A stretch of DNA of 53,042 nucleotides from Streptomyces monomycini. GTDB lineage: Bacteria; Actinomycetota; Actinomycetes; Streptomycetales; Streptomycetaceae. Shown here piece after piece: positions 9,014-16,285 of the stretch (position 1 is the stretch's first letter; each line of letters opens with the position of its first letter). The notes beneath the pieces are model-generated. The model was not told the DNA's origin and searched no databases. It saw only the letters and a program-made list of their open reading frames with translations. Location of the stretch: positions 1-53,042 of the forward strand of contig NZ_JAFIQY010000054.1 of NCBI RefSeq assembly GCF_022271435.1, written 5' to 3'. The translations under genes and the position numbers were made by a program.

Positions 9014-9390
9014 TGTGCCTCCTGGTGTACTGCAACGCACCTGAACGGCAGGACCGGATACAGGCGGATCGATCGGATGTAGCGGACGTCGGACCACACC
9101 ACCCCGGGTAGCGCCAACACTAACTGTCTCCATCCCCGTATCGGCAGCCGTCGGTGTGCTCCTGCGGCTCTCCGACACAGCCTAATCAACAGTCGGCCAC
9201 GAACGGCAGTCGGCGGTATCTCGTCTTGGCAACCCGGCGGCGCACCCACGGGCGTACCCGCGGCCGCACTCGCGCGGGCCCGCGGGCACCCTCAAGAGGT
9301 ACCCGCGAAGACCCGCGCCGTACGGAACACGCCGTACGTAACGCGCCGCATATGACGCGCCGTACGTGACGCGTCGTGCGAACCGCTCCG
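9014..9390. other. Spacer between the MinD-like gene and its upstream neighbour
   Basis: 377 bp with no convincing gene between two minus-strand genes. It must hold the promoter and leader of the MinD-like gene. Its right end carries five tandem 14-bp units (listed separately). Short open frames here have no conserved features or good ribosome-binding sites. Confidence 0.5.
9315..9384. repeat. Five tandem 14-bp units
   Basis: Consecutive units at 9315, 9329, 9343, 9357 and 9371 follow the pattern RCGCCGTACGTRAC; the central three differ at a few positions and the last is more diverged. The array starts 6 bp beyond the stop of the minus-strand gene ending at 9391, and is about 300 bp upstream of the MinD-like ATPase start. 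Confidence 0.8.
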
Positions 9391-10239
9391 TCAGTCCATG
9401 CGCCGCGCGCCGCCGAGCAGATTCGTCTCCGCTTCGGTCGGCTGCGTCATCACGAACTGGTGGCTGTCCCGCGTGCACCAGAGCATCGCGTTGTCGCTGA
9501 GCGTCGGCAGCACACCGCCGATCTGCGCCGGGAGCCGCATGATGCGCGTCACGACCTCGGCCTCCTCGGGCGAGAGCCGTTGGAGGCAGACCAGGTCGGC
9601 GCGGGCCAGCAGCTGCGGCGACCGCGGGCCCAGGAAGGGCAGCACGGTCAGTACGGACTGCCAGGGCCCGGGCGCCAGCTGGTTGCGCGGCGGCCGCGCG
9701 CCCATGTCCCGTACGACCAGGACCGGGCTGGAGACCGACGCGCCCTGCGGGGCGATCTGCCGTACGTCGTGGACCGAGACGCACTGCTGCCCGCCGCCCG
9801 CGGCCTGCGCCATCTGTGCCCAGGCCGGCGGCCGGGCGGTCTCGACCGCGACGCGCGCGCCGGTGGCGACCGTACGCAGCGACAGCACCTGCGCCAGCCA
9901 CATGCTGCCCACCAGCACCACTTCGAGCGGGCTGGGCCGCAGCAGGTTCACCACCGCGGGCTGGTTCTGCGGGTCGATGCCGATGATGACCCCGTCCTCG
10001 GCGACCGGCAGGGTCAGCGAGCCGAGCGACTCCGGCGGCAGGACGTGCGGGCTGCGCCGCGGGCCGCGCAGTCCGAAGCCCGGCTGCGGGCGCGGTCCGC
10101 CGGCCGCCGTCTGCCGCTCGTCGGGACGGGGCTCGTGGGAGAGCCGCCGCCCGCCGCCCGCGGGGGCGCCGCCGATGGGGGGATTGCGCCAGCCGTCGCT
10201 GCTCGGGGTGGCGCGGGGCTGGTAGGTGGGCGTCGCCAT
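9391..10239 (-). CDS. Conserved hypothetical protein coupled to EccE
   Basis: 282 residues with a Pro/Arg-rich first ~70, then a mixed alpha/beta region: SLGSLTLPVAEDGVIIGID, a hydrophobic LEVVLVGSMWLAQVLSLR stretch, and LWCTRDSHQFVMTQPTEAE near the end. No membrane helix is clear and I do not recognise a named family. Its ATG overlaps the eccE stop (TGATG on the minus strand), so it is translationally coupled to eccE. That makes it a likely accessory component of the type VII machine (inference from context). A much longer open frame in the same phase runs upstream through eccE, but only this part looks coding. Confidence 0.8.
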   Translation of the reverse strand: MATPTYQPRATPSSDGWRNPPIGGAPAGGGRRLSHEPRPDERQTAAGGPRPQPGFGLRGPRRSPHVLPPESLGSLTLPVAEDGVIIGIDPQNQPAVVNLLRPSPLEVVLVGSMWLAQVLSLRTVATGARVAVETARPPAWAQMAQAAGGGQQCVSVHDVRQIAPQGASVSSPVLVVRDMGARPPRNQLAPGPWQSVLTVLPFLGPRSPQLLARADLVCLQRLSPEEAEVVTRIMRLPAQIGGVLPTLSDNAMLWCTRDSHQFVMTQPTEAETNLLGGARRMD

Positions 10240-11618
10240 CAGCGGGTACCTCCGAGGGGAAGCGTGGCCAGGAGACCGGGGAGCTGCTCCCGGTCCAGCC
10301 GTACGAGGCCGACCTTCACCGAGCCGGAGCGGCGCTCCAACTCGCCCTGCGCGGCGCTCAGTTCGTTCTCGCTGCGGGTCGACAGGCGGACGTAGCCGGA
10401 GATGGCGGGGGCCCGGCCGCTGCCGTGCGAGGCGGTCAGCGCGAAGGTGCTGGCCATGGCCGGGGTGCTGCTCAGCAGCTGGACGATGCCCGCCAGCGGC
10501 GTGCCGCCCTGGCCCAGCTGGGGCCAGCGGCCGATCCAGTACGTGGTGTGCCAGCGGTCGTCGCAGCGCATCGCGCGGACCGTCTCCTGGGTGCGGCGCG
10601 CGGCGCGGCCGTCGCGGCCCATGGCGCCGTTCGCGGCCCGCGGGCTGACGCACACCGCGGTGCCCATCGCGGCCACCACCTCGCGCTCGGCGAGCACCTT
10701 GGCGCGTACGCCGTGTGCGGAGAGGCGGCTGACGAGCTGGTCGGCGGCGCGCAGCAGGGACCGCTTGGCGCCGTCGAGGCCGCCGCCGCGTGCCTCGATG
10801 GCCTCCGCGCACAGCTCCGGGTCCAGCTTCAGCGCGATCCAGGTGAGCTGGAGCGCGGGCGTCTTGGTCTGCGCCTGGAGCGGCGCGTAGGAGCGGGCGG
10901 CGACGGCCTGCTCGGGCAGGTGCGGGGCCGGGGCCGGCTGGGTGTACTGCACGAACTGCACCGATTCGAGGTGGATGTCCTCCACGTCCAGCGCGGTGTG
11001 CAGGACGTCCATCGGCAGCGGACGGCCGCCGCTCGCCGGGCGCAGCGGCTCGTCGCGGCCCTCCAGCTGGACGACGGCGGTCAGGAACGTGCCGTCCCCG
11101 ACGAAGCCGATCGCCCGCTGGTCGGAGTCGGTGTACTCGTACGTCCGCAGCGCCGGGTCGCACTCCACCAGCGGCGCGAAGGCCGGGTCGACGCCGCCGG
11201 AGCCCGCGGCCGAACCGCTCCGCTTGGCCCGGCGCTTCATCGCCCGTACCGTCGTGATCCACTCCGGCAGCGGGATGCGCCGGCGGCGGCCGAGGGCGAA
11301 GACGACGAGTACGGCCGCCAGGACCGCCGCGACGGTCAGGGCCACGGGGTGGATCGCCCACCCGACCAGCACCAGCGCCGCGGCGATTTCGATGATCGCG
11401 AGCTGTTGGACCCGGACGCCGCCGATGCTGCCGGCCTGCGCGCGCAGCCGGGGCGCCACCGGTCCGGCCGGCCGGTCCGCGGTTCCGCGATCCTGATTTC
11501 CTCCATTGCCCGGAGCTATACCGTTTTGGCCCGCATTTCCCGCGTAATGCGGCGCAACGGAAGGCTGTTGCTGTTGCTGCCGCCCATTGCGGCGTCGAGC
11601 CCTGGTGGCGCTGGACAT
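10239..11618 (-). CDS. eccE: Type VII secretion membrane protein EccE
   Basis: EccE is a core subunit of the ESX inner-membrane complex, lying at its periphery in mycobacterial structures. The 459-residue protein has a Gln-rich, basic N-terminus, then two adjacent membrane helices (about residues 73-89 and 92-110) followed by RRRRIPLPEW, and a large soluble C-terminal domain. This is the EccE layout. ATG 11618 is preceded by GAGGAG; in-frame codons further upstream run into the divergent promoter region. It is divergent from eccB and overlaps the following gene by one base. Assignment rests on topology, family resemblance and position, and is strong in this locus. Confidence 0.85.
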   Translation of the reverse strand: MSSATRARRRNGRQQQQQPSVAPHYAGNAGQNGIAPGNGGNQDRGTADRPAGPVAPRLRAQAGSIGGVRVQQLAIIEIAAALVLVGWAIHPVALTVAAVLAAVLVVFALGRRRRIPLPEWITTVRAMKRRAKRSGSAAGSGGVDPAFAPLVECDPALRTYEYTDSDQRAIGFVGDGTFLTAVVQLEGRDEPLRPASGGRPLPMDVLHTALDVEDIHLESVQFVQYTQPAPAPHLPEQAVAARSYAPLQAQTKTPALQLTWIALKLDPELCAEAIEARGGGLDGAKRSLLRAADQLVSRLSAHGVRAKVLAEREVVAAMGTAVCVSPRAANGAMGRDGRAARRTQETVRAMRCDDRWHTTYWIGRWPQLGQGGTPLAGIVQLLSSTPAMASTFALTASHGSGRAPAISGYVRLSTRSENELSAAQGELERRSGSVKVGLVRLDREQLPGLLATLPLGGTR

Positions 11619-11727
11619 CCCCCGGCCTGCTCCTCTACTGGTGGTGTGGCTCCGAGCATTGTGCCTCTGAGCGGTATGTCTTCCCGGCCTCAGTACCGTC
11701 GTCGAGACTGGTGCACCGGAAGGTGGC

Positions 11728-11744
11728 ACCCGTACCGTACGGGT
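11728..11744. promoter_or_regulatory. Palindrome in the eccE/eccB divergent spacer
   Basis: ACCCGTACCGTACGGGT is a perfect inverted repeat (8-bp arms, one central base) in the 216-bp gap between the divergent eccE and eccB starts. A second palindrome, GTCGATCGAC (11743-11752), overlaps its end. The site could be an operator acting on both transcripts. CGTACGG-like words are frequent in this genome, so confidence is limited. Confidence 0.4.
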
Positions 11745-11834
11745 CGATCGACACACGGCATAGTAGAGGGCGCTGCGGCCCGAGTGCCGGGGGCGGTCCA
11801 CGGTGGATCCGACAGGCGGGGAGAGAAAGCAACA

Positions 11835-13463
11835 ATGGCATCACGTCGGGACGAGCTGAATGCGTATTCGTTCGCTCGAAAGCGGACGACTGCGGCATTT
11901 CTGAAGCCGCTGCCGAACGGCTCGATCGAGAGCGCGCCGCGGCCGCTCAAGGCGGTGCTCCCGAGCATCCTGCTCGGCCTGGTGGTGACCGTGGGCTTCG
12001 GCGCCTGCGGCATCCTCAAGCCGGTCGCCCCGAAGGGCTGGGACACGCCGGCGCAAAACGTCATCGTCGGCGACAAGTCCACCACCCGGTATGTCGTACT
12101 GAACAGCAAGGGCGAAAACGGCAGCAATCAGAAACTTCTCCACCCGATCCTCAACCTGGCCTCCGCCAAACTCCTTCTCGACCCGAAGAAGTTTCAGGTC
12201 GTAAAGGTGAAGGAAGAGGAACTCGACGGAAAGATTCCGCACGGCCCGGCCATCGGAATCCCGTACGCCCCCGACCGGCTGCCCACCGAGAAGGAAGCCG
12301 GCACCCCCAAGGTCTGGGCGGTGTGCGACCGTCCCGGCAGCGGCGAGAACAGCAAGTCCCAGCAGGCCGTGTTCGTCCTCGGTGGCAAGGACAAGGCCAA
12401 GGTGCTCGACCACGGCAAGCTGGACCTGCACCAGGCGCTGTACGTCCAGGACCCGGACGGCGTGAAGTACCTGGTCGACGAGAACGGCGTGGCCTTCACG
12501 TTCGACGCCCTCGGCGGCAAGGCCCCCTCGCCGGCCGTCAAGGAGCAGCAGGACGACAAGCTGCGCCAGGTCATCTTCGGCGACGCGCAGCCGCAGCAGG
12601 TGACCTCCGAATGGATGAACACCCTCATCAAGAGCCAGATGCCGCTCACCATGCCCCGGGTGGACAAGGCGGGCACCCGGGCGGACATCGAGGGCGTGCC
12701 GAGCAACTACAGCGTCATCGGCAACGTCCTGCAAGCCGGTGACAGCCAGAAGTACGTGGTGACCGCCGACGGTCTGGAGAAGGTCTCGAACTTTCAGGCC
12801 AAGCTGCTGCTGGAAGGGCCGAACGCCACCGCCGTCAAGAAGGGCGGCGAGAAGATGGACGTCATCAAGGTGTCCACCGACAGCATCACCCCCAAGCGTG
12901 ACGACAAGGACCAGGTCGTCCAGTTCATGGGCAACTTCCCCGGCACGGCCCTGTGGCCCTCCGAGGCCGTCACCATGGCGAACGCCGCCGCGACGCGCCG
13001 CAGCTCCGGCATCGGCGACGCGGGCAAGGGCGCCGACGTGGCTTGCAGCGTCTACCACGGCACCAGCACGGAGTACGCGAACGGCGCGGGCAGGGCGCTC
13101 GGCTTCAACGGCGCCGTGCCGAAAATGACCACCTGGGTCGGCAAGGACTACCCGGCCGCCATCGCCTCCGGCTCGGCCTCCTACGTGACGCCCGGCAGCG
13201 GCCTGCTGTACCAGCAGGTGACGGCGAATGCCAAGGAGGGCACGCTCTTCCTGGTGACCGACACCGGTCTGCGTTATTCGGTGCCGCGCAGCAACGACAG
13301 CGCCACCAAGGCGGGCAATGCGGAGAAGGCGCGCGATCAGGCGCAGATCCACCTCGGATACGAGAGCGTGCGCCCGCCGACGGTCGACAAGGCGTGGTCG
13401 CAGCTGCTGTCGGAAGGGCCGCAGCTGGATGTCGACAGCGCCAAGAAGCCGCAGAGCTCCTGA
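11835..13463 (+). CDS. eccB: Type VII secretion protein EccB
   Basis: EccB is the ESX core subunit with one N-terminal membrane helix and a large extracytoplasmic domain built of repeated beta-rich modules. The 542-residue protein starts MASRRDELNAYSFARKR, matching the family N-terminus. It has a single membrane helix at about residues 40-61, then a long periplasm-side region. The two cysteines of the extracytoplasmic domain (VWAVCDRPG and DVACSVYHG) may form a disulfide, as known for the family. ATG 11835 follows GGAGAGA. It is divergent from eccE and ends at a perfect 11-bp hairpin, so it is probably transcribed apart from esxBA. Confidence 0.95.
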   Translation: MASRRDELNAYSFARKRTTAAFLKPLPNGSIESAPRPLKAVLPSILLGLVVTVGFGACGILKPVAPKGWDTPAQNVIVGDKSTTRYVVLNSKGENGSNQKLLHPILNLASAKLLLDPKKFQVVKVKEEELDGKIPHGPAIGIPYAPDRLPTEKEAGTPKVWAVCDRPGSGENSKSQQAVFVLGGKDKAKVLDHGKLDLHQALYVQDPDGVKYLVDENGVAFTFDALGGKAPSPAVKEQQDDKLRQVIFGDAQPQQVTSEWMNTLIKSQMPLTMPRVDKAGTRADIEGVPSNYSVIGNVLQAGDSQKYVVTADGLEKVSNFQAKLLLEGPNATAVKKGGEKMDVIKVSTDSITPKRDDKDQVVQFMGNFPGTALWPSEAVTMANAAATRRSSGIGDAGKGADVACSVYHGTSTEYANGAGRALGFNGAVPKMTTWVGKDYPAAIASGSASYVTPGSGLLYQQVTANAKEGTLFLVTDTGLRYSVPRSNDSATKAGNAEKARDQAQIHLGYESVRPPTVDKAWSQLLSEGPQLDVDSAKKPQSS

Positions 13464-13476
13464 CCTCCGTACCCGC

Positions 13477-13504
13477 GCGGTTCCTTCACAACCGAAGGAA
13501 CCGC
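13477..13504 (+). terminator. Hairpin after eccB
   Basis: Perfect 11-bp stem, GCGGTTCCTTC (13477-13487) against GAAGGAACCGC (13494-13504), loop ACAACC, 13 nt after the eccB stop. Confidence 0.8.
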
Positions 13505-13583
13505 TTCACCTGCCCGCTTGACCGAAACAAAGGCATCTGTCCGTTTCCATCGAATTGGCATTCGCGATCGGCCAGTTGCCTTT

Positions 13584-13602
13584 GTTGTGATCCCGTCACA
13601 AC
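13584..13602. promoter_or_regulatory. Inverted repeat upstream of esxBA promoter
   Basis: GTTGTGA-TCCCG-TCACAAC is a perfect 7-bp inverted repeat with a 5-nt centre. It ends 13 bp before the putative -35 of the esxB promoter. It resembles a CRP-type half-site pair (TGTGA/TCACA) but with 5 rather than 6 central bases, so no regulator is assigned. Confidence 0.4.
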
Positions 13603-13615
13603 CCTCCACCCGCTG

Positions 13616-13645
13616 TTGGGAACAGGGGTATGGAGTGGTTAAAGT
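13616..13645 (+). promoter_or_regulatory. Putative esxBA promoter
   Basis: TTGGGA (13616-13621), 18-bp spacer, TAAAGT (13640-13645) fits a housekeeping-sigma promoter about 90 bp before the esxB start. It lies after the eccB terminator, as expected for an independent esxBA transcript. Confidence 0.45.
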
Positions 13646-13737
13646 GGCGGAAGGCGTCAACAGAAGATGCCGACCGGGGGCTCGCTTCACGTCAGTCCTC
13701 CGGCACGACGTACGAGTCTCATGGGGGACGTTGACTT

Positions 13738-14061
13738 ATGGCTGGTCAGCAGTTCACAACCACTGAGGAGGAGATGGTCGCATTCAGCGGCCGTATCTCC
13801 TCCGTCAACCAGTCGATCCAGGGTGAGATCACTCGCCTGAACGGGGTCGTCGAGGGCATCACGTCCGGGTGGAAGGGCGCTGCCGCCACCTCGTACCACC
13901 AGCTGCAGACCCAGGTGAATGATGACGCCAAGCGCCTGAACCAGCTGCTGAACGAGATCAAGGAAGCGATCGACTCGACCACGAAGAACTACGTGGCCTC
14001 GGAAGAGGAGCAGGCTCAGTCGATGTCCCACGTCTCCGCGCAGGCTTCGCCCTTCGGATGA
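13738..14061 (+). CDS. esxB: WXG100 type VII substrate EsxB
   Basis: A 107-residue helical-hairpin protein of the ESAT-6/CFP-10 family, exported as a heterodimer with its partner. The WXG turn is W45-K46-G47 between two amphipathic helices. The C-terminal type VII signal YxxxE is Y85-V-A-S-E89, followed by a flexible tail. ATG 13738 lies 7 nt after GGGGGAC. It is the first gene of a two-gene unit with esxA and is bounded by its own promoter and a strong terminator. I name it EsxB by the order known in Streptomyces, where esxB precedes esxA. In S. coelicolor this pair is reported to influence sporulation. Confidence 0.9.
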   Translation: MAGQQFTTTEEEMVAFSGRISSVNQSIQGEITRLNGVVEGITSGWKGAAATSYHQLQTQVNDDAKRLNQLLNEIKEAIDSTTKNYVASEEEQAQSMSHVSAQASPFG

Positions 14062-14193
14062 CGGGACCGCGCCGCACCCCGCGGCGCGCCCACTTCGCCG
14101 CAGCACGCACCGGCCCACCGCCCCCGGCGGACCGTGGGCCCGGCCTGCTGCGGCCTGTGAATCGATCTCAGCTCAACTCCCCGAGGAGACTTC

Positions 14194-14487
14194 ATGTCCG
14201 GCCAGATCCTCGTCAATTTCGCGACGATCTCCCAGGCCGCCTCCGACGTGCGCGGAACGGCCAACAACATCCGTACCCAGCTCGACGACCTCGAGTCGGG
14301 TGTCAAGAAGATCGCCGCCAGCTGGGAAGGTGCCGCGCAGGAGGGCTACCAGGCCCGCCAGCGCGAGTGGGACCAGCGCGCCGCTTCCCTGCACTCGACC
14401 CTGGAAGCCATCGCCAAGGCCCTGGACCAGGCCGCTCAGAACTACCAGAGCACCGAGTCCAAGAACGCCAGCATCTGGGGCGGCTGA
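14194..14487 (+). CDS. esxA: WXG100 type VII substrate EsxA
   Basis: A 97-residue WXG100 protein, partner of the preceding EsxB. The turn is W44-E45-G46. A C-terminal Y84-Q-S-T-E88 also fits the YxxxE signal, so either partner could carry it. Helix-turn-helix length and the small size match the family closely. ATG 14194 is preceded by GAGGAGAC. The gap to esxB is 132 nt without an obvious promoter, so the two are probably cotranscribed. A 17-bp hairpin about 70 nt downstream closes the unit and would allow these abundant substrates to be expressed separately from the machine genes. Confidence 0.92.
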   Translation: MSGQILVNFATISQAASDVRGTANNIRTQLDDLESGVKKIAASWEGAAQEGYQARQREWDQRAASLHSTLEAIAKALDQAAQNYQSTESKNASIWGG

Positions 14488-14560
14488 CCCGTCACCGTCC
14501 ACCGACGGAACGGACACGGCACAACGGCTGAGCAGCCACGAAGGCTCGCACAGTGGTGAA

Positions 14561-14597
14561 TGAGGGCGGGCGCGCTGCACCAGTGCGCCCGCCCTCA
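14561..14597 (+). terminator. Strong hairpin after esxBA
   Basis: A 17-bp stem (14561-14577 against 14581-14597, one G-U pair) with a 3-nt loop. It separates esxBA from mycP. Confidence 0.85.
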
Positions 14598-14688
14598 CGC
14601 AGTCCACACCCTCCCCCCACCGCCTCCTCGGCTCCTTCCCCTCACCTCCACCTTCCCGAATCCGCCACACACGGAGAGCAGACATCTC

Positions 14689-15954
14689 GTGGGATCTCGC
14701 GCCAATGGTCACCGAGCCGGCCACCGCCGACGCGCGGCGGTAGCACTGGCCGGTGCGGCCTCGGCCGTCGCCCTGTCCTGCGCGACGGCAGCGCCGGCGT
14801 TCGCGGACCCGAACGTGCCTCTGAACAGTGGCCAGTGCACGTTCGGCACCGACGACATCAAAGAGACCCCGTGGTCGCTGCAGCGCCTGCTCACCCGGCA
14901 GATGTGGGCCTACGGAGAAGGAACGGGCGTCAAGGTCGCCGTCATCGACACCGGCGTCGACTCCGGCAACGAGCAGCTGCGCGGCGCGATCAGCGGCGGC
15001 AAGAGCTACGTCGAGAAGGGCAATCCCACCGAGGACCAGGTCGGCCACGGCACCAAGGTCGCGGGCATCATCGCGGCCCGCGCGAAGGCCGGCTCCGGCT
15101 TCTACGGCCTCGCCCCCAAGGCGACCATCATTCCTTTCCAGCAGACGGACAAGGAAAAGGGCGGTACGGCCGCCAGTCTCGCCAAGGCGATAGACGACGC
15201 GGTCGCCGCGGGCGCCGACATCATCAACATCTCCCAGGGCACCAACGCGAACCCCGCCCTCCTCAGCGGCCTGCGCGCCGCGGTCACCCGGGCCGAGGCC
15301 AAGGACGTCCTGATCGTCGCCTCGGCGGGCAACGGCGGCGCGAGCGGTGCCGAGCAGAGCATGTACCCGGCCGCCTTCGAGAACTCCAACGTGCTGGCCG
15401 TCGCCGCCTCCGACCGCAACAACGAGCGCGCCCCCTTCTCCCAGGCCGGCGCCTTCGTCGACATCGCCGCCCCCGGCGTGGACATGGTCTCCACCGTCCC
15501 CAACGGCGGCAACTGCGTCGACCAGGGCACCAGCTTCGCCGCCCCCTACGCCGCCGGTGCCGCGGCCCTCCTGATCGGCCGCAACAAGGCCGAGCACCAG
15601 CAGTGGAAGCCGCGCGAGGTCATCTGGCACCTGGAGAAGACCGCCGAGCGCGTCCGCAAGGACCGGGACCACAACATCGGCTGGGGCGTCGTCGACCCCG
15701 TAGCGGCCCTCAACGACAAGACCAAGCCGACCGGCGAACCCAAGCCGGACACCGACTCCGGCGGCGCCGACAGCGGCGCCAACATCCAGCCGGCCGCCCT
15801 GACCATCGGCGAATCCACCGAGGAACGCCAGGCCCGCATCGCCATCTACATCATCGGCGGCGGCGCTCTGGCCGTCGCCACGGTCGTCGGCACCTCGATC
15901 GCCCTGCGCGACTGGCGCCGCAAGAACACCTTGAACACACGGGGAGGACATTAA
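14689..15954 (+). CDS. mycP: Mycosin (type VII membrane-anchored subtilisin-like protease)
   Basis: MycP is the subtilisin-family (S8) serine protease required for a stable ESX complex and, in some systems, substrate processing. The 421-residue form has an N-terminal signal sequence ending near APAFA, the triad Asp87 (VIDTGVD), His120 (GHGTKVAG) and Ser282 (GTSFAAP), and a C-terminal membrane helix (IYIIGGGALAVATVVGTSIAL) with a short basic tail. Cys residues in QCTFG and NCVDQG may form a disulfide. GTG 14689 is chosen because it gives a proper signal peptide after CGGAGAG; the frame is open further upstream but crosses the esxBA terminator. TAATG links it to the next gene. This copy is distinct from the three tandem mycosins downstream. 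Confidence 0.93.
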   Translation: MGSRANGHRAGHRRRAAVALAGAASAVALSCATAAPAFADPNVPLNSGQCTFGTDDIKETPWSLQRLLTRQMWAYGEGTGVKVAVIDTGVDSGNEQLRGAISGGKSYVEKGNPTEDQVGHGTKVAGIIAARAKAGSGFYGLAPKATIIPFQQTDKEKGGTAASLAKAIDDAVAAGADIINISQGTNANPALLSGLRAAVTRAEAKDVLIVASAGNGGASGAEQSMYPAAFENSNVLAVAASDRNNERAPFSQAGAFVDIAAPGVDMVSTVPNGGNCVDQGTSFAAPYAAGAAALLIGRNKAEHQQWKPREVIWHLEKTAERVRKDRDHNIGWGVVDPVAALNDKTKPTGEPKPDTDSGGADSGANIQPAALTIGESTEERQARIAIYIIGGGALAVATVVGTSIALRDWRRKNTLNTRGGH

Positions 15955-16283
15955 TGGGCAGCAGCGACGAGTACTACGTCGATCTCGAAGCGCTGGACAC
16001 CGTGGGGCGCAAGCTCAACGGAGTGCTCAGGGCCATGACGGAGGCCAAGAGCAAGGCGGGACACAGCACTTTCCTTCCGGCCGGGACGCTGGGCACGGGC
16101 TTTCAGGAAGAGGAGGAGCTCCGGCGGGCGCACGACAAGATGAAGTCGTACATGGACGACCAAATTCTGAAGAAGCTCGCCGACCTCGTCGACGACCTGA
16201 GTCAGAAGACGGCCAAGACGAAGGACGCCTACCACGACCGTGAGTACGACGTCCACAATGCGCTGAACCCCGGGGGGAAGTGA
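15954..16283 (+). CDS. Small helical protein of the ESX locus
   Basis: 109 residues, strongly helical and charged, beginning MGSSDEYYVDLEALDTVG. Length and predicted helices resemble WXG100-class proteins, but no W-x-G turn is present. The ATG overlaps the mycP stop (TAATG) with GGGGAGGA just upstream, so translation is coupled to mycP; the next gene starts 2 nt after its stop. This suggests a substrate partner or chaperone for the following large WXG-type protein, by analogy with PE/PPE or EspC-type pairs (inference). I do not recognise a named family. Confidence 0.85.
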   Translation: MGSSDEYYVDLEALDTVGRKLNGVLRAMTEAKSKAGHSTFLPAGTLGTGFQEEEELRRAHDKMKSYMDDQILKKLADLVDDLSQKTAKTKDAYHDREYDVHNALNPGGK

Positions 16284-16285
16284 CC

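Noticed and set aside
5975..9082. 1035-codon open frame opposite the EspI-like gene
   Set aside because: Leu/Arg-rich low-complexity translation of the antisense of Gln/Pro repeats (CTG-rich); the opposite strand has a MinD motif and a good start.
9010..9249. Small open frame upstream of the EspI-like gene
   Set aside because: Overlaps the start and leader of that gene, no conserved features, composition as expected for noncoding GC-rich DNA.
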